From: Bin87 sp965204905 | GTDB lineage: Bacteria > Chloroflexota > Dehalococcoidia > Lucifugimonadales > UBA3495 | Length of the DNA: 64,000 nt | Direction: 5' to 3' | Assembly (NCBI GenBank): GCA_965204905.1 | Contig: OZ242042.1 | Span: 2,542,001-2,606,000 of the forward strand | In this document: positions 32,788 to 41,276 of the stretch, piece by piece | Layout of the letters: each line of letters opens with the position of its first letter | How positions within the stretch are numbered: the stretch's first letter is position 1 | Program-made: the position numbers and the translations under genes | Notes under the pieces: model-generated | What the model saw: the letters and a program-made list of their open reading frames with translations, nothing else | The model's database searches: none | What the model was told of the DNA's origin: nothing

Positions 32788-33254
32788 GGGGGTGCCTCGG
32801 GGTTGATTGTCAGAATCAGGATTTTCGGGATTAGAGGATGTTCAGGATTGAGGAAGGTGGCGATTTTAGGGAAATCCCGCTCATTTCCGCTCATTACCGT
32901 TCGTTTGAGTAGGGCGTTGGGGTGGGACTTGGGAGTAAATGGGGGCGGATTGGGCGGTTTTGAGGGTGATAATGGTAGTTTTGGCGGGTTGGTGGGAGGG
33001 TTTGGGGGTAGGCATTGGATGGGCTGATGGTTCGACCCGCCAGAGGCGGACGTTCCGCACCATGAGCGGGAGCTGGGGGGTTGGATAGTTAAGTTAAATG
33101 GTAAGGATAGGCGGCGGGTAGCGGCAAGGGGGGAAGTGTCATTGCGAGCGAAGCGCGGCAATCTCGTCGCCGGAAGGAACGTCTCTCGGTCAACGAGATT
33201 GCCACGTCGCTTCGCTCCTCGCAATGACAAACTGGGTACGCATCAGCATGGACA
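32788..33254. other. Repeat-rich gap with strand-biased G tracts
   Basis: About 470 bp without a credible gene. Positions 32905-33030 are extremely G/T-rich on the plus strand and contain two canonical four-tract G-quadruplex motifs (32912-32933 and 32986-33008). The right part holds the inverted repeat at 33138-33228. An open frame across this region on the minus strand is translated repeat and Pro-rich low complexity and is not reported as a gene. Confidence 0.6.
33138..33228. repeat. 91-bp imperfect inverted repeat (cattgcgag family)
   Basis: The left arm starts gtcattgcgagcgaagcg and contains ggcaatctcgt; the right arm is its imperfect complement, ending tcgcttcgctcctcgcaatgac. A half copy is present at 32392. 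Elements of this kind are dispersed in many bacterial genomes and generate spurious frames starting MSLRAKRGN. No transposase is encoded. Confidence 0.75.
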
Positions 33255-34073
33255 TCACAGGCCGACGGGACGCCAGGAGATGATGCAGCGGCGAACCGGC
33301 TGGGCCCCTTCCAGTTGCCAGACGCCGTCCTGCCGCCGCAGGGAGCGGTCCAGGAACTGCTCCAGTCGTTGCATCTCTTCGGTGTCGGGTTCCACGTACA
33401 ACTGAGGGGCAATGCCAGCGATGGCCTCCTCCCGGCTGGTGAATTGGAGGGGTGGCTGTTCCGACAGGTCGGTAATCTCCGGCTGGATACCCAACTCGTC
33501 AAGAACCGGCAAGAGTTGCGGCACGGTGGGCAGCGAGAGCCGTAGCTCGTCATGCACTGCCTCCCAGATGTGATGAACCTGAGCCCTGGGAGGCGTCCGC
33601 ATCAATATGACCAGCACCATGCGCCTGGCGTGGCGGTTCAGTCTGCGGACGAAGGCGCCGATGTCTGCAATGACGTAGAGTACGTTACTGCACAAGACCA
33701 CATCGGCGGGTTCTGCGGCTGCGTTCAGCCAATCGGATTCAATGATCGACACGTTCCGGATGCCGAATTCATCGGCAGTCTCCCGGAAAACGGCGCACAT
33801 ACTGGGAGACGGCTCGACGGCGGTCACGGCGCCGCACGTGAGGGCCAGGGGCAGGGCCAACCGGCCGCCGCCGGCGCCGACGTCCAGCAGGGTCTCGCCC
33901 TGGACCAGGCGGGAACGCAGCGCCTCGACGACCGCATCGTCGGTGCGGAATGGGTCGTCCTTGAAATTGTAGGCCGCAGTCGCCCAGGAGTCCGTGGGCC
34001 GCTCGCCGCGAATCCGGTCGGACTGCTCGTGCTCGAGGCGGACCATTTCGTCCCAGGCTTGTATTGCGCTCAT
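33255..34073 (-). CDS. Class I SAM-dependent methyltransferase
   Basis: This 272-residue Rossmann-fold methyltransferase carries motif I LLDVGAGGGRLALPLA, the acidic end of strand 2 in AVEPSPSM, and NVSIIESDWLNA and DVVLCSNVLYVI for motifs II-III. The substrate cannot be told. The ATG at 34073 (MSAIQAWDEM) is preferred over one 16 codons earlier because GGAG lies 9 nt upstream and homology to methyltransferases begins there. It is 60 bp after the DUF2071 gene on the same strand, so the translin-like, DUF2071 and methyltransferase genes may form an operon. Confidence 0.85.
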   Translation of the reverse strand: MSAIQAWDEMVRLEHEQSDRIRGERPTDSWATAAYNFKDDPFRTDDAVVEALRSRLVQGETLLDVGAGGGRLALPLALTCGAVTAVEPSPSMCAVFRETADEFGIRNVSIIESDWLNAAAEPADVVLCSNVLYVIADIGAFVRRLNRHARRMVLVILMRTPPRAQVHHIWEAVHDELRLSLPTVPQLLPVLDELGIQPEITDLSEQPPLQFTSREEAIAGIAPQLYVEPDTEEMQRLEQFLDRSLRRQDGVWQLEGAQPVRRCIISWRPVGL

Positions 34074-34133
34074 AAAGTCGGCTCCGGTATGGGGTTGTTG
34101 GCATGGATGTACAGGATACACGAGTCGGATGGC

Positions 34134-34889
34134 TCAGCCAGGCAACGCGACCGGCAGGCTGACGGCGGCTCGGGAGCCGGTGGCCAACAATACCAAGGCC
34201 GGTGTTTCCTGGATGATCGCTGCCAAGGGGGTGTCGTACACGTCGCTGAAATCGCAGTCGATCCCCCACTGCGATGCTTGGCGCACCGGCCAGTCCGGCC
34301 TCGTCAAGTGATACGTTCGGGCGCCGGCTGCCGGTTTTCCGTTGTAGCCCCAGTACCGGCGAGTCAGGAATTCTTCCAGCGAGCCGGTCGCCACATTCAC
34401 CGGGGCATCATCGGACGAGGCCCAGAATAGTTGACGGCGACCCTGCTCGTCCCAATGATAGGCAACGCGGGCCGGCAGAGCCGTGCCGGAGGAATCATAG
34501 CCGTAGAATTCGTGCCCGGTGGGAGCCGTCTCGAACGGCTCCCTATACATCACGCGCGCCGCCAACGCAGTCAGTCGGTGCGGCACCAACTGCCGGACGA
34601 ATACAACCCCCGGCCGGCCATCCCTATCGCCGGACCGCCGGCGCACGTAGAACCTCAAATTGATCTCATCGTAAGCTCGCCGGGGCGCCGGTACGCCGAA
34701 GACTCGCACGTTATCAAATCGAAGGCCCACCAAGCTGACATAGGCCGAGTCTTCCCACCGATCCAGCTCCAAACCAGGCGGGAGCAGCGTATCGAGCGCC
34801 GCGTCTGCCACTGGCCACGAAAACAACAGCGGATTTTGCCAGTCGGCAACCAACGGGGGAGGCAGCAAGCGTGAAACCGCAAACTGCAA
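34134..34889 (-). CDS. DUF2071 (YqjF-like) protein
   Basis: This 251-residue protein follows the DUF2071 pattern: NPLLFSWPVADAALDTLLPPGLELDRWEDSAYVSLVGLRFDNVR near the N-terminus, then YDEINLRFYVRR and the later strands of an acetoacetate-decarboxylase-like beta barrel. The family has no established reaction. The apparent start is TTG at 34889, only 7 bp after the stop of the translin-like gene and preceded by ggaagg within that gene, so translation is probably coupled. A second in-frame TTG nearby is an alternative. Confidence 0.78.
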   Translation of the reverse strand: MQFAVSRLLPPPLVADWQNPLLFSWPVADAALDTLLPPGLELDRWEDSAYVSLVGLRFDNVRVFGVPAPRRAYDEINLRFYVRRRSGDRDGRPGVVFVRQLVPHRLTALAARVMYREPFETAPTGHEFYGYDSSGTALPARVAYHWDEQGRRQLFWASSDDAPVNVATGSLEEFLTRRYWGYNGKPAAGARTYHLTRPDWPVRQASQWGIDCDFSDVYDTPLAAIIQETPALVLLATGSRAAVSLPVALPG

Positions 34890-34895
34890 CGAACG

Positions 34896-35531
34896 CTAAC
34901 CTTCCAACTCGGCCAGCCGTTGCTCCAGCCGCCTTTGTTGCAGGGAAATGGTCAAGTCGCCACGGGTGCGCTCCAGCACTCCGCGCATGGCGTCAGTGCT
35001 GCGCCGCAACCCACCGGTGATGGCCTCGGGAAAATCGACAGTAACCAGTATCCCGTAGATTTCGTCCATCAATTCCATCAGCTCTTCGCACCGACCGGTG
35101 TCATCCCGGCGCAGCGCATCAAGGATGTAACGCCGCAGTTCGCCAATCACCTCCGCCATGCCGTTCAGATACGCCGGCGGGTCGATGCCCAAGGTCTCGG
35201 CATCGGGAATCTCTCCGCTAGAAATAACCGCCAACGTTATGTTGGCTTCGGTATATTCCTTGCGCGCGTCGGACAGGAACCCGGCATAGTAGATTTCCGG
35301 GTTATCGGTGCGGATGCTTGCGGTCTCGTCCAGCCGCTCGGATGCTTCCGCAATCAATCGCCGGGCTTCATCAAAATCGTCTCGGTGGACGGCCCTAATG
35401 GCGTTGGCGGAACTGCGGACCACCTGGCGGGATACTGTCAGCGCCCGCTCCCGGGCTTCGTGCCGGGCGGTGAGTTGCGAGACAGCGTGCTCGGACAAGG
35501 CTGCCAGGTGGGTGCCGTATCGGGTGGGCAT
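34896..35531 (-). CDS. Translin-family protein
   Basis: This 211-residue all-helical protein matches the bacterial/archaeal translin group: SRQVVRSSANAIRAVHRDDFDEARRLI, then NPEIYYAGFLSDARKEYTEANI, YLNGMAEVIGELRRYILDALR and the C-terminal GGLRRSTDAMRGVLERTRGDLTIS. Eukaryotic translin/TRAX binds nucleic acid and TRAX is a nuclease; the bacterial role is not known. An AAAGG site lies about 7 nt before the ATG. It is the first gene of a possible three-gene operon, downstream of thiE but separated by a palindromic repeat. Confidence 0.82.
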   Translation of the reverse strand: MPTRYGTHLAALSEHAVSQLTARHEARERALTVSRQVVRSSANAIRAVHRDDFDEARRLIAEASERLDETASIRTDNPEIYYAGFLSDARKEYTEANITLAVISSGEIPDAETLGIDPPAYLNGMAEVIGELRRYILDALRRDDTGRCEELMELMDEIYGILVTVDFPEAITGGLRRSTDAMRGVLERTRGDLTISLQQRRLEQRLAELEG

Positions 35532-35552
35532 TTAATTACCTTTGGGGGATGG

Positions 35553-35572
35553 ATTCCGGCTTTCGCCGGAAT
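35553..35572. repeat. Interspersed palindrome, attccggc-tttc-gccggaat
   Basis: Perfect 8-bp stem and 4-nt loop between thiE and the translin-like gene. The core is identical to the copy at 42573. Confidence 0.7.
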
Positions 35573-35604
35573 GACAAATTAAAGTTGAAATGACGGAGTT
35601 AGGG

Positions 35605-36582
35605 TTATACGCGGCCGCTGGCGGCGCGGATGGCCTCGGTTAGCTCAGCGGCCGCGGCCTCCGGGTCCGGCGCGCTGCCCACCGCCGCCGTTACGCAGAT
35701 TGCATCCGCGCCGGCCTCAACGACCGGGGCAACGTTCGCAGCGGTGATGCCGCCGATGGCAACCAATGGCACCTGGGCGGCGGCTCGCGCCTGCCTCAAT
35801 CGCTCGGGGCCCTGCGGTGACCGCGTAACCTGCTTGGTGGTGGTGGTGTACATTGCGCCGAACGCCACGTGGTCGGCGCCCATCTGTTGGGATTCCACGA
35901 TCAGGTCAATCTCGCGGTTGGAGCGGCCGAGTACCTGACCGGGGGCGAGTATCTTGCGGGCCTCTGCGACCGGCAGGTCAGTCTGGCCCACGTGCAAGCC
36001 GACGTTTTCCGGCCCGAGGGCGGCGGCAAGATCGGCGTGGTCGTTGATGATGAGCAGCGCATCGTTGGCGGCGCAGAGGTCGCGCAGGGCGACGGCCAGC
36101 GGCAACTGCTCGCCCTTGTCCCGGAGCTTGTCGCGCAGTTGCAGCATCCGGGCGCCCCCGTTGATGGCGGCGCGAGCGATGTCCAGCGGGTCGCGTCCGC
36201 CGGTAACTTCGGGGTCGATGATGACGTACAGTCCGTGAATGCGATCAGCCTGGGCCTGACGGATGGCTGCCCCGATACGAGATGCTGCATCATCCAATGC
36301 ACGGTTCAACTGCAAGGCTGAGTCGGCCGGAATCTCGCCGCCGGCCTCCAAGGTGGACAACAGGCCGCGGGCGGTGTTCGCCAGGTTCAGGGCTTCGTTC
36401 CGGTTCTCGGCTCTCCTGACGCTGGTGGATTCGCGTTGCGGATCGCTCATGCCGTCGCCCAGCCATCCGATCTCGCCGCGCATCAGCCCTTCGGGTACGG
36501 CGTCGGACGCCAGCAAACCGTCAAGGCAGGCGAGCAGGGCGGGCATCAAGGTTGAATCGGCGGGTTGGTGTGCTGAGGTCAC
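35605..36582 (-). CDS. thiE: Thiamine-phosphate synthase with N-terminal extension
   Basis: ThiE joins HMP-PP and thiazole phosphate to thiamine phosphate. The catalytic TIM barrel occupies about residues 114-325: HGLYVIIDPEV, RMLQLRDK, LLIINDHADLAAAL, VGLHVGQTDLP, GRSN and VAIGGI are all present. Ahead of it lies a helical extension of about 110 residues that ordinary ThiE (about 210 residues) lacks; it does not look like the cyanobacterial extension I remember. The start is GTG at 36582, overlapping the stop of the FmdB gene by 4 bases, which indicates translational coupling. thiD is 20 kb away. Confidence 0.92.
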   Translation of the reverse strand: MTSAHQPADSTLMPALLACLDGLLASDAVPEGLMRGEIGWLGDGMSDPQRESTSVRRAENRNEALNLANTARGLLSTLEAGGEIPADSALQLNRALDDAASRIGAAIRQAQADRIHGLYVIIDPEVTGGRDPLDIARAAINGGARMLQLRDKLRDKGEQLPLAVALRDLCAANDALLIINDHADLAAALGPENVGLHVGQTDLPVAEARKILAPGQVLGRSNREIDLIVESQQMGADHVAFGAMYTTTTKQVTRSPQGPERLRQARAAAQVPLVAIGGITAANVAPVVEAGADAICVTAAVGSAPDPEAAAAELTEAIRAASGRV

Positions 36583-36914
36583 AGGTCGAGTCCTTTTGGG
36601 GCTTCGCCGCTGCGGGCGGAATCTATGGACTGCCGAACCGAGTCCGGCATATCGACTCCGTGCCGCGCGAATGATTCTTCAACGTGGCGTCCGATGTTGC
36701 GTGGATCGCTGTAGTAGTCCCGGCTGCTGCCGCCCATGGGGCTTGCTTCATGGACGCCGGCGGTGGTTTTACCCATGGCGAAGGTGGACATCCGCCGTTC
36801 CATCGCGTCGCCGCCGCACGCCGAGCAGGCCGGCGCCACGTGGCTGCTGATGGAGCGCACGAAGACGGATTCGATGGCCTGGCACTGCTGGCAGCGGTAT
36901 TCGTAGATGGGCAT
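36579..36914 (-). CDS. FmdB-family zinc-ribbon protein
   Basis: This 111-residue protein starts MPIYEYRCQQC and completes the zinc ribbon with ACSACGG, the FmdB (putative regulatory protein) signature. The remaining 70 residues are polar, helical near the end, and of unknown function. It lies 5 bp downstream of the LLM gene stop and overlaps thiE by 4 bases, so LLM, FmdB and ThiE form one operon. A second FmdB protein lies on the other side of the LLM gene. Confidence 0.85.
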   Translation of the reverse strand: MPIYEYRCQQCQAIESVFVRSISSHVAPACSACGGDAMERRMSTFAMGKTTAGVHEASPMGGSSRDYYSDPRNIGRHVEESFARHGVDMPDSVRQSIDSARSGEAPKGLDL

Positions 36915-36919
36915 CTCGG

Positions 36920-37993
36920 CTAACCCCGCAAAAGTGGAACCACTTCCTGGATGAAACGCTCGGAGGACTTGGAATTGGGGTCGGCGGGTTCCAAGGGCAG
37001 GCCCCTGAGGATGAACCGCTCTACGCCGAGGTCAATCAGTTCGGCCAGCCGGTCGGCGCAGTAGGTGGGCGGCCCGAAGATCCCGAAATCCCGGGCAAAG
37101 TCGGTGGTGACCGCTTCCTCCTGGGGGCCGCCGGTGAATCCGTGGTGGTGCATGTCGTAGGCATCGTGGATGTTATGCATTACCTCTCGTTGCTCGCGGG
37201 AGGACGGGCCGACCACAGCGCCGTACATGGCGGAGAAGCGGGCGAACAGCGCTACTTCGGCAACACCGATCCGCATCGCTTCTTCCGGATCGTCGTGCAC
37301 CACCAGGGGAACGTAGGCGCCGAAGTGGGTGTCGGTCGGCAGGCCGGCCTCGGCGCGGGCGGAGCGGGCTACATCCATGCCCCACCGGATGCGTCCCACA
37401 TCCGCACCGACGTTGAGGGTAACGCTATCGGCGTGTCGGGCGGCGGCGGCGATGACCTTGGGGCCGGTGGCGGCAACGTCAACCGGCACCTTGGGTGGCT
37501 TGCGGTCGTCGATCCAGAAAATGATGCTGGAGTCCCGGTAGTCCGCGAGGCCGACGGAGTTGATGTCGCCGCCGGCTTCAAACGCCACGTCCTCGGCCCG
37601 CAGGTACGCCTGCACTCGCCTGAGGTAGTCCTCAAATTTCGGGACGGAATCCGGCGCACGACCCAGGTGGGCCAGGGCCGAGTCGCCCCTGGCGATGCCC
37701 AAGTAGGCGCGTCCGCCGCTCTCGGCCTGCACCGTCGCTATGGCAGACGCAGTTACGGCGGGATGGCGGGTATAGGAGTTGGTGACGCCGGTGCCCAGCT
37801 TGATGGCGGAAGTGGCGTGGGCAGCCAGGGCCATGCAGACGTAGGTATCGCCGTAGCGGTTCTGGGAGTCAACGTACACGATGCCATCGAATCCGATTTC
37901 CTCAGCGCGAACGGCCTGCTTCACGCCGTGAAACTGCTGAGAACCGGGCCCGCCCGCATAGGGACGACCCATCGTCCAGAATTCGACCGCCAT
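36920..37993 (-). CDS. LLM-class flavin/F420-dependent oxidoreductase
   Basis: This 357-residue luciferase-like TIM-barrel protein shows the superfamily pattern: AEEIGFDGIVYVDSQNRYGD, IKLGTGVTNSYTRHPAVTASAIATVQAESGGRAYLGIARGDSAL (close to F420-dependent methylene-tetrahydromethanopterin reductase-like proteins) and VPVDVAATGPKVIAAAARHADSVTLNVG. AGGAGG lies 6 nt before the ATG. It leads an operon with FmdB and thiE; the position may be incidental or hint at a role in sulfur or thiazole chemistry, which is speculation. The substrate is unknown. Confidence 0.88.
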   Translation of the reverse strand: MAVEFWTMGRPYAGGPGSQQFHGVKQAVRAEEIGFDGIVYVDSQNRYGDTYVCMALAAHATSAIKLGTGVTNSYTRHPAVTASAIATVQAESGGRAYLGIARGDSALAHLGRAPDSVPKFEDYLRRVQAYLRAEDVAFEAGGDINSVGLADYRDSSIIFWIDDRKPPKVPVDVAATGPKVIAAAARHADSVTLNVGADVGRIRWGMDVARSARAEAGLPTDTHFGAYVPLVVHDDPEEAMRIGVAEVALFARFSAMYGAVVGPSSREQREVMHNIHDAYDMHHHGFTGGPQEEAVTTDFARDFGIFGPPTYCADRLAELIDLGVERFILRGLPLEPADPNSKSSERFIQEVVPLLRG

Positions 37994-38057
37994 GCAATCC
38001 TCCTGAAACCGCCGTCAGCATTTCGCCCGGCAGCGGCAATCATAACATGTAGAAGCG

Positions 38058-38375
38058 TCAGGCGTCCGGGTGGTTGATTTCGTGGCGGTGCTCGTGGAAA
38101 TCCGGCGTTACGTTGCCGCCCATTGCATCGCCCATGCGGCCCATGTGTGAGTCGATGCTGCCGATGTGGCTGTTGTCCAGATCTGCCGCTGCGTTGTCGG
38201 GCATCCAGTTCAGGCTTTCGCCCCAGGAACGGTGAAACGAGAAGCCGGACATCAGCCTGGCGAGGTCAACGCTAGAACATCCCTTGCAAGCCAACCCGTC
38301 CTCCGGTGTCCAGCTGTACACGAGCCGGGTTTGTTGCTGGCCGCACTGGTTGCATCTGTATTCATACATTGGCAT
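38058..38375 (-). CDS. FmdB-family zinc-ribbon protein, second copy
   Basis: This 105-residue protein starts MPMYEYRCNQCGQQ and completes the ribbon with LACKGCSS. The C-terminal part is His/Asp/Met-rich (SHMGRMGDAMGGN, HEHRHEINHPDA), which could bind metal. The ATG at 38375 is chosen because the family begins there; no strong ribosome-binding site is visible. It diverges from polA and lies 64 bp upstream of the LLM gene on the same strand. Confidence 0.8.
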   Translation of the reverse strand: MPMYEYRCNQCGQQQTRLVYSWTPEDGLACKGCSSVDLARLMSGFSFHRSWGESLNWMPDNAAADLDNSHIGSIDSHMGRMGDAMGGNVTPDFHEHRHEINHPDA

Positions 38376-38407
38376 GGCAATCAGGATTTTAGCACAGCGG
38401 GCTTGTG

Positions 38408-38413
38408 TATAAT
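38408..38413 (+). promoter_or_regulatory. Candidate -10 element for polA
   Basis: An exact TATAAT lies about 55 nt before the polA start, in the gap after the divergent FmdB gene. No strong -35 match is seen, so confidence is moderate. Confidence 0.4.
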
Positions 38414-38468
38414 GCCGTTTGAGATGCGCGGCCGGCTCAGCCAAGCGCCGGCGGACGGAGGTGCCCGG

Positions 38469-41273
38469 ATGGTGAACAGCGGCCAGATGTCTATGCCGAT
38501 GTCGTTAGGTGGCGCCGTCAGACAGAATCCTCTGCTGCTTTTGATAGATGGGCACGCCATGGTCCACCGTTCGTTTCGCGCCATCAGCGTGAGCCGCAGC
38601 CTCACCGTGTCGTCGTCGGGCGAGGACGTTACCGGGGTCTATGGGTTTGCCAGCGTGTTCCTGCGGGCGCTGAACGAATGGCAGCCTACCCACGTCGCGG
38701 TGGCTTTTGATACGCCGACTCCCACGTTCCGGCACGAAAGGTTCCCGGAGTACAAGGCGCAACGTCCACCGAGTCCGCCGGAGCTGCGGCCGCAGTTTGA
38801 CCGGGTCAAGGAGTTGATGAGGGCGTTTGCGGTTCCGGTGTACGAACTGCCAGGCTGGGAGGCTGACGATATCATTGGGACGCTGTCGCGGCAGGCGGAA
38901 GCCGCCAACGTCGAAACGGTGATCCTGACGGGCGACCGCGATACTTTCCAGTTGATTACTCCTCACGTCCGGGTTGATCTGGCCAGCAGCGAGCGCGACC
39001 GTCGAATCGTGGGAGAGGAAGAACTTGCAGAACGGTACGGCGGACTGACCGCCGCGCAGCAGCCAGATTACAAGGCCCTGGTCGGTGATAAGTCCGACAA
39101 CATTCCCGGCGTTCCCAGCGTCGGCGACAAGACGGCCACTACCCTGCTCACCGCTTACGAAACGCTGGAAGGCATCTACGAACACCTTGACGAGATCACG
39201 CAGAAACGGGTCCAGAACAGCTTGGCGAACAACCGGGAACTGGCTTTTGAGTGTCGTTTCCTGACCACCATCGACTGCGAGGCACCGACTGCGCTGGACC
39301 TGGACGCCTGCCGCTTTGGGGGCTACGAACGGGGCGACGTGGTAGCACTGATGACCACGCTGGAATTCCATAGCATCGTGGGCAGGGTTCCAGCTCCAGA
39401 CGCGCCGTGGGCTACAGCGTCCGGCGCCGTCGGCGCGGACGCCGCCGGGTCAGCCGACGAGACAACCGCCGAGACGGAGGACAGGGATTACCGCATCGTC
39501 GCCAGCAAAGTCGAGCTGGACACGATGCTTGCCTCGATACGGGCAGCCGGGTCTTTCGCCTTTGATACCGAATCCAGCAGCACCGACCCCATGGCGGCTG
39601 AGCTGGCCGGGCTGAGCTTCGCGGTGGACGGCGGCACGGCCTGGTACGTGCCGGTGGGCCATGCCGAAGGCGAGCAGTTGCCGTTGGAGGAAGTGATGGC
39701 CGCCGTGCGCCCGCTGTTCACGGACGCGAACATCAAACGGTGTGCCCACAACGCCAACTACGACCTGACCTTGCTGAGCAATTACGGCATTGATCCCTAC
39801 GGCGTCATTGACCACGACACGATGATTGCGGCGCATCTGCTGGGCAAAACCAGGACCCAGTTGGGCTTGAAACCGTTGACCCTGGAGTTTCTGGCGCGGG
39901 AAATGACCGAAATCACCGAGCTTATCGGCAAGGGGCGGAATCAAATCACGTTCAACGAAGTGGCAATCTCGGACGGCGCGCCTTATGCCGCCGCGGACGC
40001 AGATTGCACTTTGCAGTTACGGGAGCGATTTGAGCCGTCGCTGGCCGAGCGGGATATGACAGCGCTACTGGCGGACGTTGAGCTGCCGCTGGTTCCGGTG
40101 CTGGTGGAGATGCAGCGCCACGGGGTCAAGCTGGACGCGGGCATCCTGCACGAAATGTCGCGGGACCTGAAAGAACAATTGGAGCAGATTGAAACGGAGT
40201 TGTACGGGACGATTGGCCATAGCGTCAATATCAACTCGCCGAAGCAGTTAAGCGATTTGCTGTTCGGGGAATTGGGATTGCCGAAAACCCGGCGCACCAA
40301 GTCCGGCTACTCCACGGACGCCAACGCGCTGGAATCACTGAAAGGGATGCACCCGGTGGTGGACGGCATACTGGACTACCGGCAAGTATCCAAGCTGAAG
40401 TCAACCTATGTTGACGCCCTGCCGGGGATGGTCAACGAGCGCACCGGCCGAATACACACGTCCTACCACCAGACAGGTTCCGATACGGGGCGGCTGAGCA
40501 GCAGCGACCCAAACTTGCAGAACATCCCCATCCGCACGGAGCTGGGACGGCAAGTGCGCCGGGCCTTCGTGGCGGACGGGGGGTGCCAATTGCTTTCGGC
40601 GGACTACTCGCAGATTGAGCTGCGGGTGCTGGCGCATCTGTCGCAGGACCCGTCGCTGCTGGAGGCGTTCCAACGCGGTGAGGATATCCACGCGGCCACA
40701 GCCAGCCAGATGTTCAACGTGCCCATCAACGAGGTGGACGGAGAGCAACGGCGCATTGCCAAGGTACTGAACTTCGGCGTGATCTATGGGTTGGGGCCAT
40801 ACGGCATATCGCAGCAGACCGGATTCAGCAGGGAGGAAGGCCGGCAGTTCATCGACAATTACCTGTCGCAATACCCCGGCATCAATGGCTACCTGGAATC
40901 GGTGAAGGAACAGACTCGCACCACCATGTTTGCCGAGACCCTGCTGGGCCGCCGGCGGTATTTCCCCGATATACAGTCCACCAACCACAACGTCCGGGCC
41001 GCCGCGGAGCGCATGGCGATCAATATGCCAATCCAGGGCACTGCCGCCGACATCATGAAGAAGGCGATGATTAACGTGCAGGCCCGGATGCAAAACGAGC
41101 AGATGCGTTCCCGCATGATTTTGCAAGTACACGACGAGTTGGTGTTTGAGGTCCCCGACGACGAAATGGACGCCATGAGCGTCCTGGCGTTGGATGAAAT
41201 GCCGGCCGCCCTTGATTTGGACGTTACCCTGAAGGTGGATGTGAAGTCAGGGTACTCGTGGGGAGATTTCTGA
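38469..41273 (+). CDS. polA: DNA polymerase I
   Basis: This 934-residue polymerase fills gaps and removes RNA primers. The N-terminal 5'-3' exonuclease begins near LLLLIDGHAMVHRSF and has GWEADDIIGTLSRQA and VGDKSDNIPGVPSVGDKTA. The 3'-5' exonuclease looks active: DTE at D366/E368, HNANYDLTLL and YAAADADCT. In the polymerase domain motif A is SADYSQIELRVLAHL (D712), motif B is RRIAKVLNFGVIYGLG and motif C is QVHDELVFEV (D889). The ATG at 38469 has GGAGG 7 nt upstream; the frame's extension to 38166 runs across the divergent FmdB gene and is rejected. The citE-like gene starts 3 bp after the stop. Confidence 0.97.
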   Translation: MVNSGQMSMPMSLGGAVRQNPLLLLIDGHAMVHRSFRAISVSRSLTVSSSGEDVTGVYGFASVFLRALNEWQPTHVAVAFDTPTPTFRHERFPEYKAQRPPSPPELRPQFDRVKELMRAFAVPVYELPGWEADDIIGTLSRQAEAANVETVILTGDRDTFQLITPHVRVDLASSERDRRIVGEEELAERYGGLTAAQQPDYKALVGDKSDNIPGVPSVGDKTATTLLTAYETLEGIYEHLDEITQKRVQNSLANNRELAFECRFLTTIDCEAPTALDLDACRFGGYERGDVVALMTTLEFHSIVGRVPAPDAPWATASGAVGADAAGSADETTAETEDRDYRIVASKVELDTMLASIRAAGSFAFDTESSSTDPMAAELAGLSFAVDGGTAWYVPVGHAEGEQLPLEEVMAAVRPLFTDANIKRCAHNANYDLTLLSNYGIDPYGVIDHDTMIAAHLLGKTRTQLGLKPLTLEFLAREMTEITELIGKGRNQITFNEVAISDGAPYAAADADCTLQLRERFEPSLAERDMTALLADVELPLVPVLVEMQRHGVKLDAGILHEMSRDLKEQLEQIETELYGTIGHSVNINSPKQLSDLLFGELGLPKTRRTKSGYSTDANALESLKGMHPVVDGILDYRQVSKLKSTYVDALPGMVNERTGRIHTSYHQTGSDTGRLSSSDPNLQNIPIRTELGRQVRRAFVADGGCQLLSADYSQIELRVLAHLSQDPSLLEAFQRGEDIHAATASQMFNVPINEVDGEQRRIAKVLNFGVIYGLGPYGISQQTGFSREEGRQFIDNYLSQYPGINGYLESVKEQTRTTMFAETLLGRRRYFPDIQSTNHNVRAAAERMAINMPIQGTAADIMKKAMINVQARMQNEQMRSRMILQVHDELVFEVPDDEMDAMSVLALDEMPAALDLDVTLKVDVKSGYSWGDF

Positions 41274-41276
41274 CCT

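Noticed and set aside
32392..33228. A CRISPR array
   Set aside because: Only one full inverted element and one half copy are present, with no regularly spaced direct repeats or spacers and no cas genes.
32784..33230. A 148-codon open frame on the minus strand starting MSLRGAKRRGN
   Set aside because: It is translated dispersed repeat followed by Pro-rich low complexity from the G-tract region. Frames of this kind starting MSLRAKRGN are a known artefact of this repeat type.
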